Shown here one piece after another: positions 62,768 to 62,822 of a DNA stretch of 62,822 nt (within the stretch, counting starts at the first letter, position 1; each line of letters opens with the position of its first letter). This stretch comes from Chloroflexota bacterium (lineage in GTDB: Bacteria; Chloroflexota; UBA6077; JACCZL01), in contig JAUJPG010000033.1 in the NCBI GenBank assembly GCA_030447245.1, positions 1 to 62,822 of the forward strand, given 5' to 3'. The position numbers and the translations under genes were made by a program. The notes below the pieces were generated by a model. It saw only the letters and a program-made list of their open reading frames with translations, was not told where the DNA came from and did not search any database.

Positions 62768-62822
62768 GGGCCCGTAGCTCAGTGGCAGAGCAGGGAGCTC
62801 ATAACTCTAAGGTCGCAGGTTC
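62768..62822 (+). tRNA. tRNA-Met (anticodon CAT), cut by the window end
   Basis: Acceptor strand GGGCCCG, then TA, D-arm GCTC/GAGC, and an anticodon stem around the loop CTCATAA giving anticodon CAT. The T-arm begins and the sequence ends. A CAT anticodon can be elongator Met or Ile (modified); I call Met. Confidence 0.8.

Overview
The window is dense, very GC-rich bacterial chromosome with short intergenic gaps, frequent 4-base start/stop overlaps, GTG starts and many proline/alanine/threonine-rich lipoprotein leaders. Two F420-type luciferase-like oxidoreductases, a fused membrane polyamine synthase, CARDB/SH3 surface proteins and Ala/Pro-rich ABC-transporter lipoproteins suggest an uncultured or poorly characterised Chloroflexota (Thermomicrobia-like) organism. 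This is inference from gene style; no rRNA is present. No prophage, integrase, transposase or CRISPR array was seen.

Layout. 0-9 kb: scattered housekeeping and metabolic genes (two-domain carboxymuconolactone decarboxylase, EamA transporter, amidohydrolase, MTOX-type flavoenzyme, YajQ, a DUF4258/YgiT zinc-finger pair, HMG-CoA-lyase family enzyme, CsaA, a secreted metallo-beta-lactamase-fold protein with an eroded metal motif). 9.2-10.5 kb: two strong hairpins and a frameshifted CARDB-type surface protein. 10.8-16.7 kb: catabolic genes, namely a nitrilase-fold protein lacking its cysteine, a TRZ/ATZ amidohydrolase, a two-gene tryptophan-to-kynurenine operon and an FAD oxidoreductase. 16.8-24.6 kb: dipeptide ABC importer (binding protein and two permeases, no ATPases), DUF420 membrane protein, ABC-2 exporter, SH3 lipoprotein and two tiny genes. 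24.7-36.7 kb: OtsA, GDPD, F420 oxidoreductases, phosphoesterase, BirA, RdgB, sugar dehydrogenase, glycosyltransferase and an Ig-like lipoprotein. 35.5-42.4 kb: a minus-strand set with an ABC importer of the TrpXYZ type, acyl-CoA synthetase, acyl-CoA dehydrogenase and Ldh-type dehydrogenase; the importer and the synthetase carry many single-base frameshifts.

42.5-54.97 kb is the most unusual part. An intact iron-type ABC operon (binding protein, permease, ATPase), with a candidate DtxR-type operator over its -35, is followed by the start of an ECF sigma gene. Then come about 5.56 kb of noisy extra sequence: an inverted damaged copy of the same operon, a fold-back point near 49.4 kb, and a still more damaged direct copy that runs back into the same sigma gene. 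Removing exactly 5558 bases restores one 160-residue ECF sigma frame. I read this as a probable unpolished fold-back read or assembly artefact, with real inverted triplication and decay as the alternative. The repaired sigma gene heads a tightly overlapping operon: ECF sigma, Ogt, PF09859-type 2OG-Fe(II) oxygenase, free-standing Ada metal-binding domain, DinB/ClbS-like protein. It looks like a 'split Ada' alkylation-damage response in which a sigma factor takes the place of Ada's AraC-type domain. This is my best candidate for an under-described system.

55.0-55.55 kb is a compound repeat (two related 70-75 bp inverted-repeat elements flanking a nine-unit short tandem array). 55.6-62.8 kb holds a frameshifted D-aminoacylase and HAD hydrolase, the polyamine synthase (one frameshift), a sugar isomerase/epimerase, a Crp/Fnr regulator, a small hypothetical protein and a tRNA-Met cut by the window end. 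The number of single-base frameshifts in otherwise conserved genes suggests residual indel errors, so 'broken' genes here should be treated with caution.
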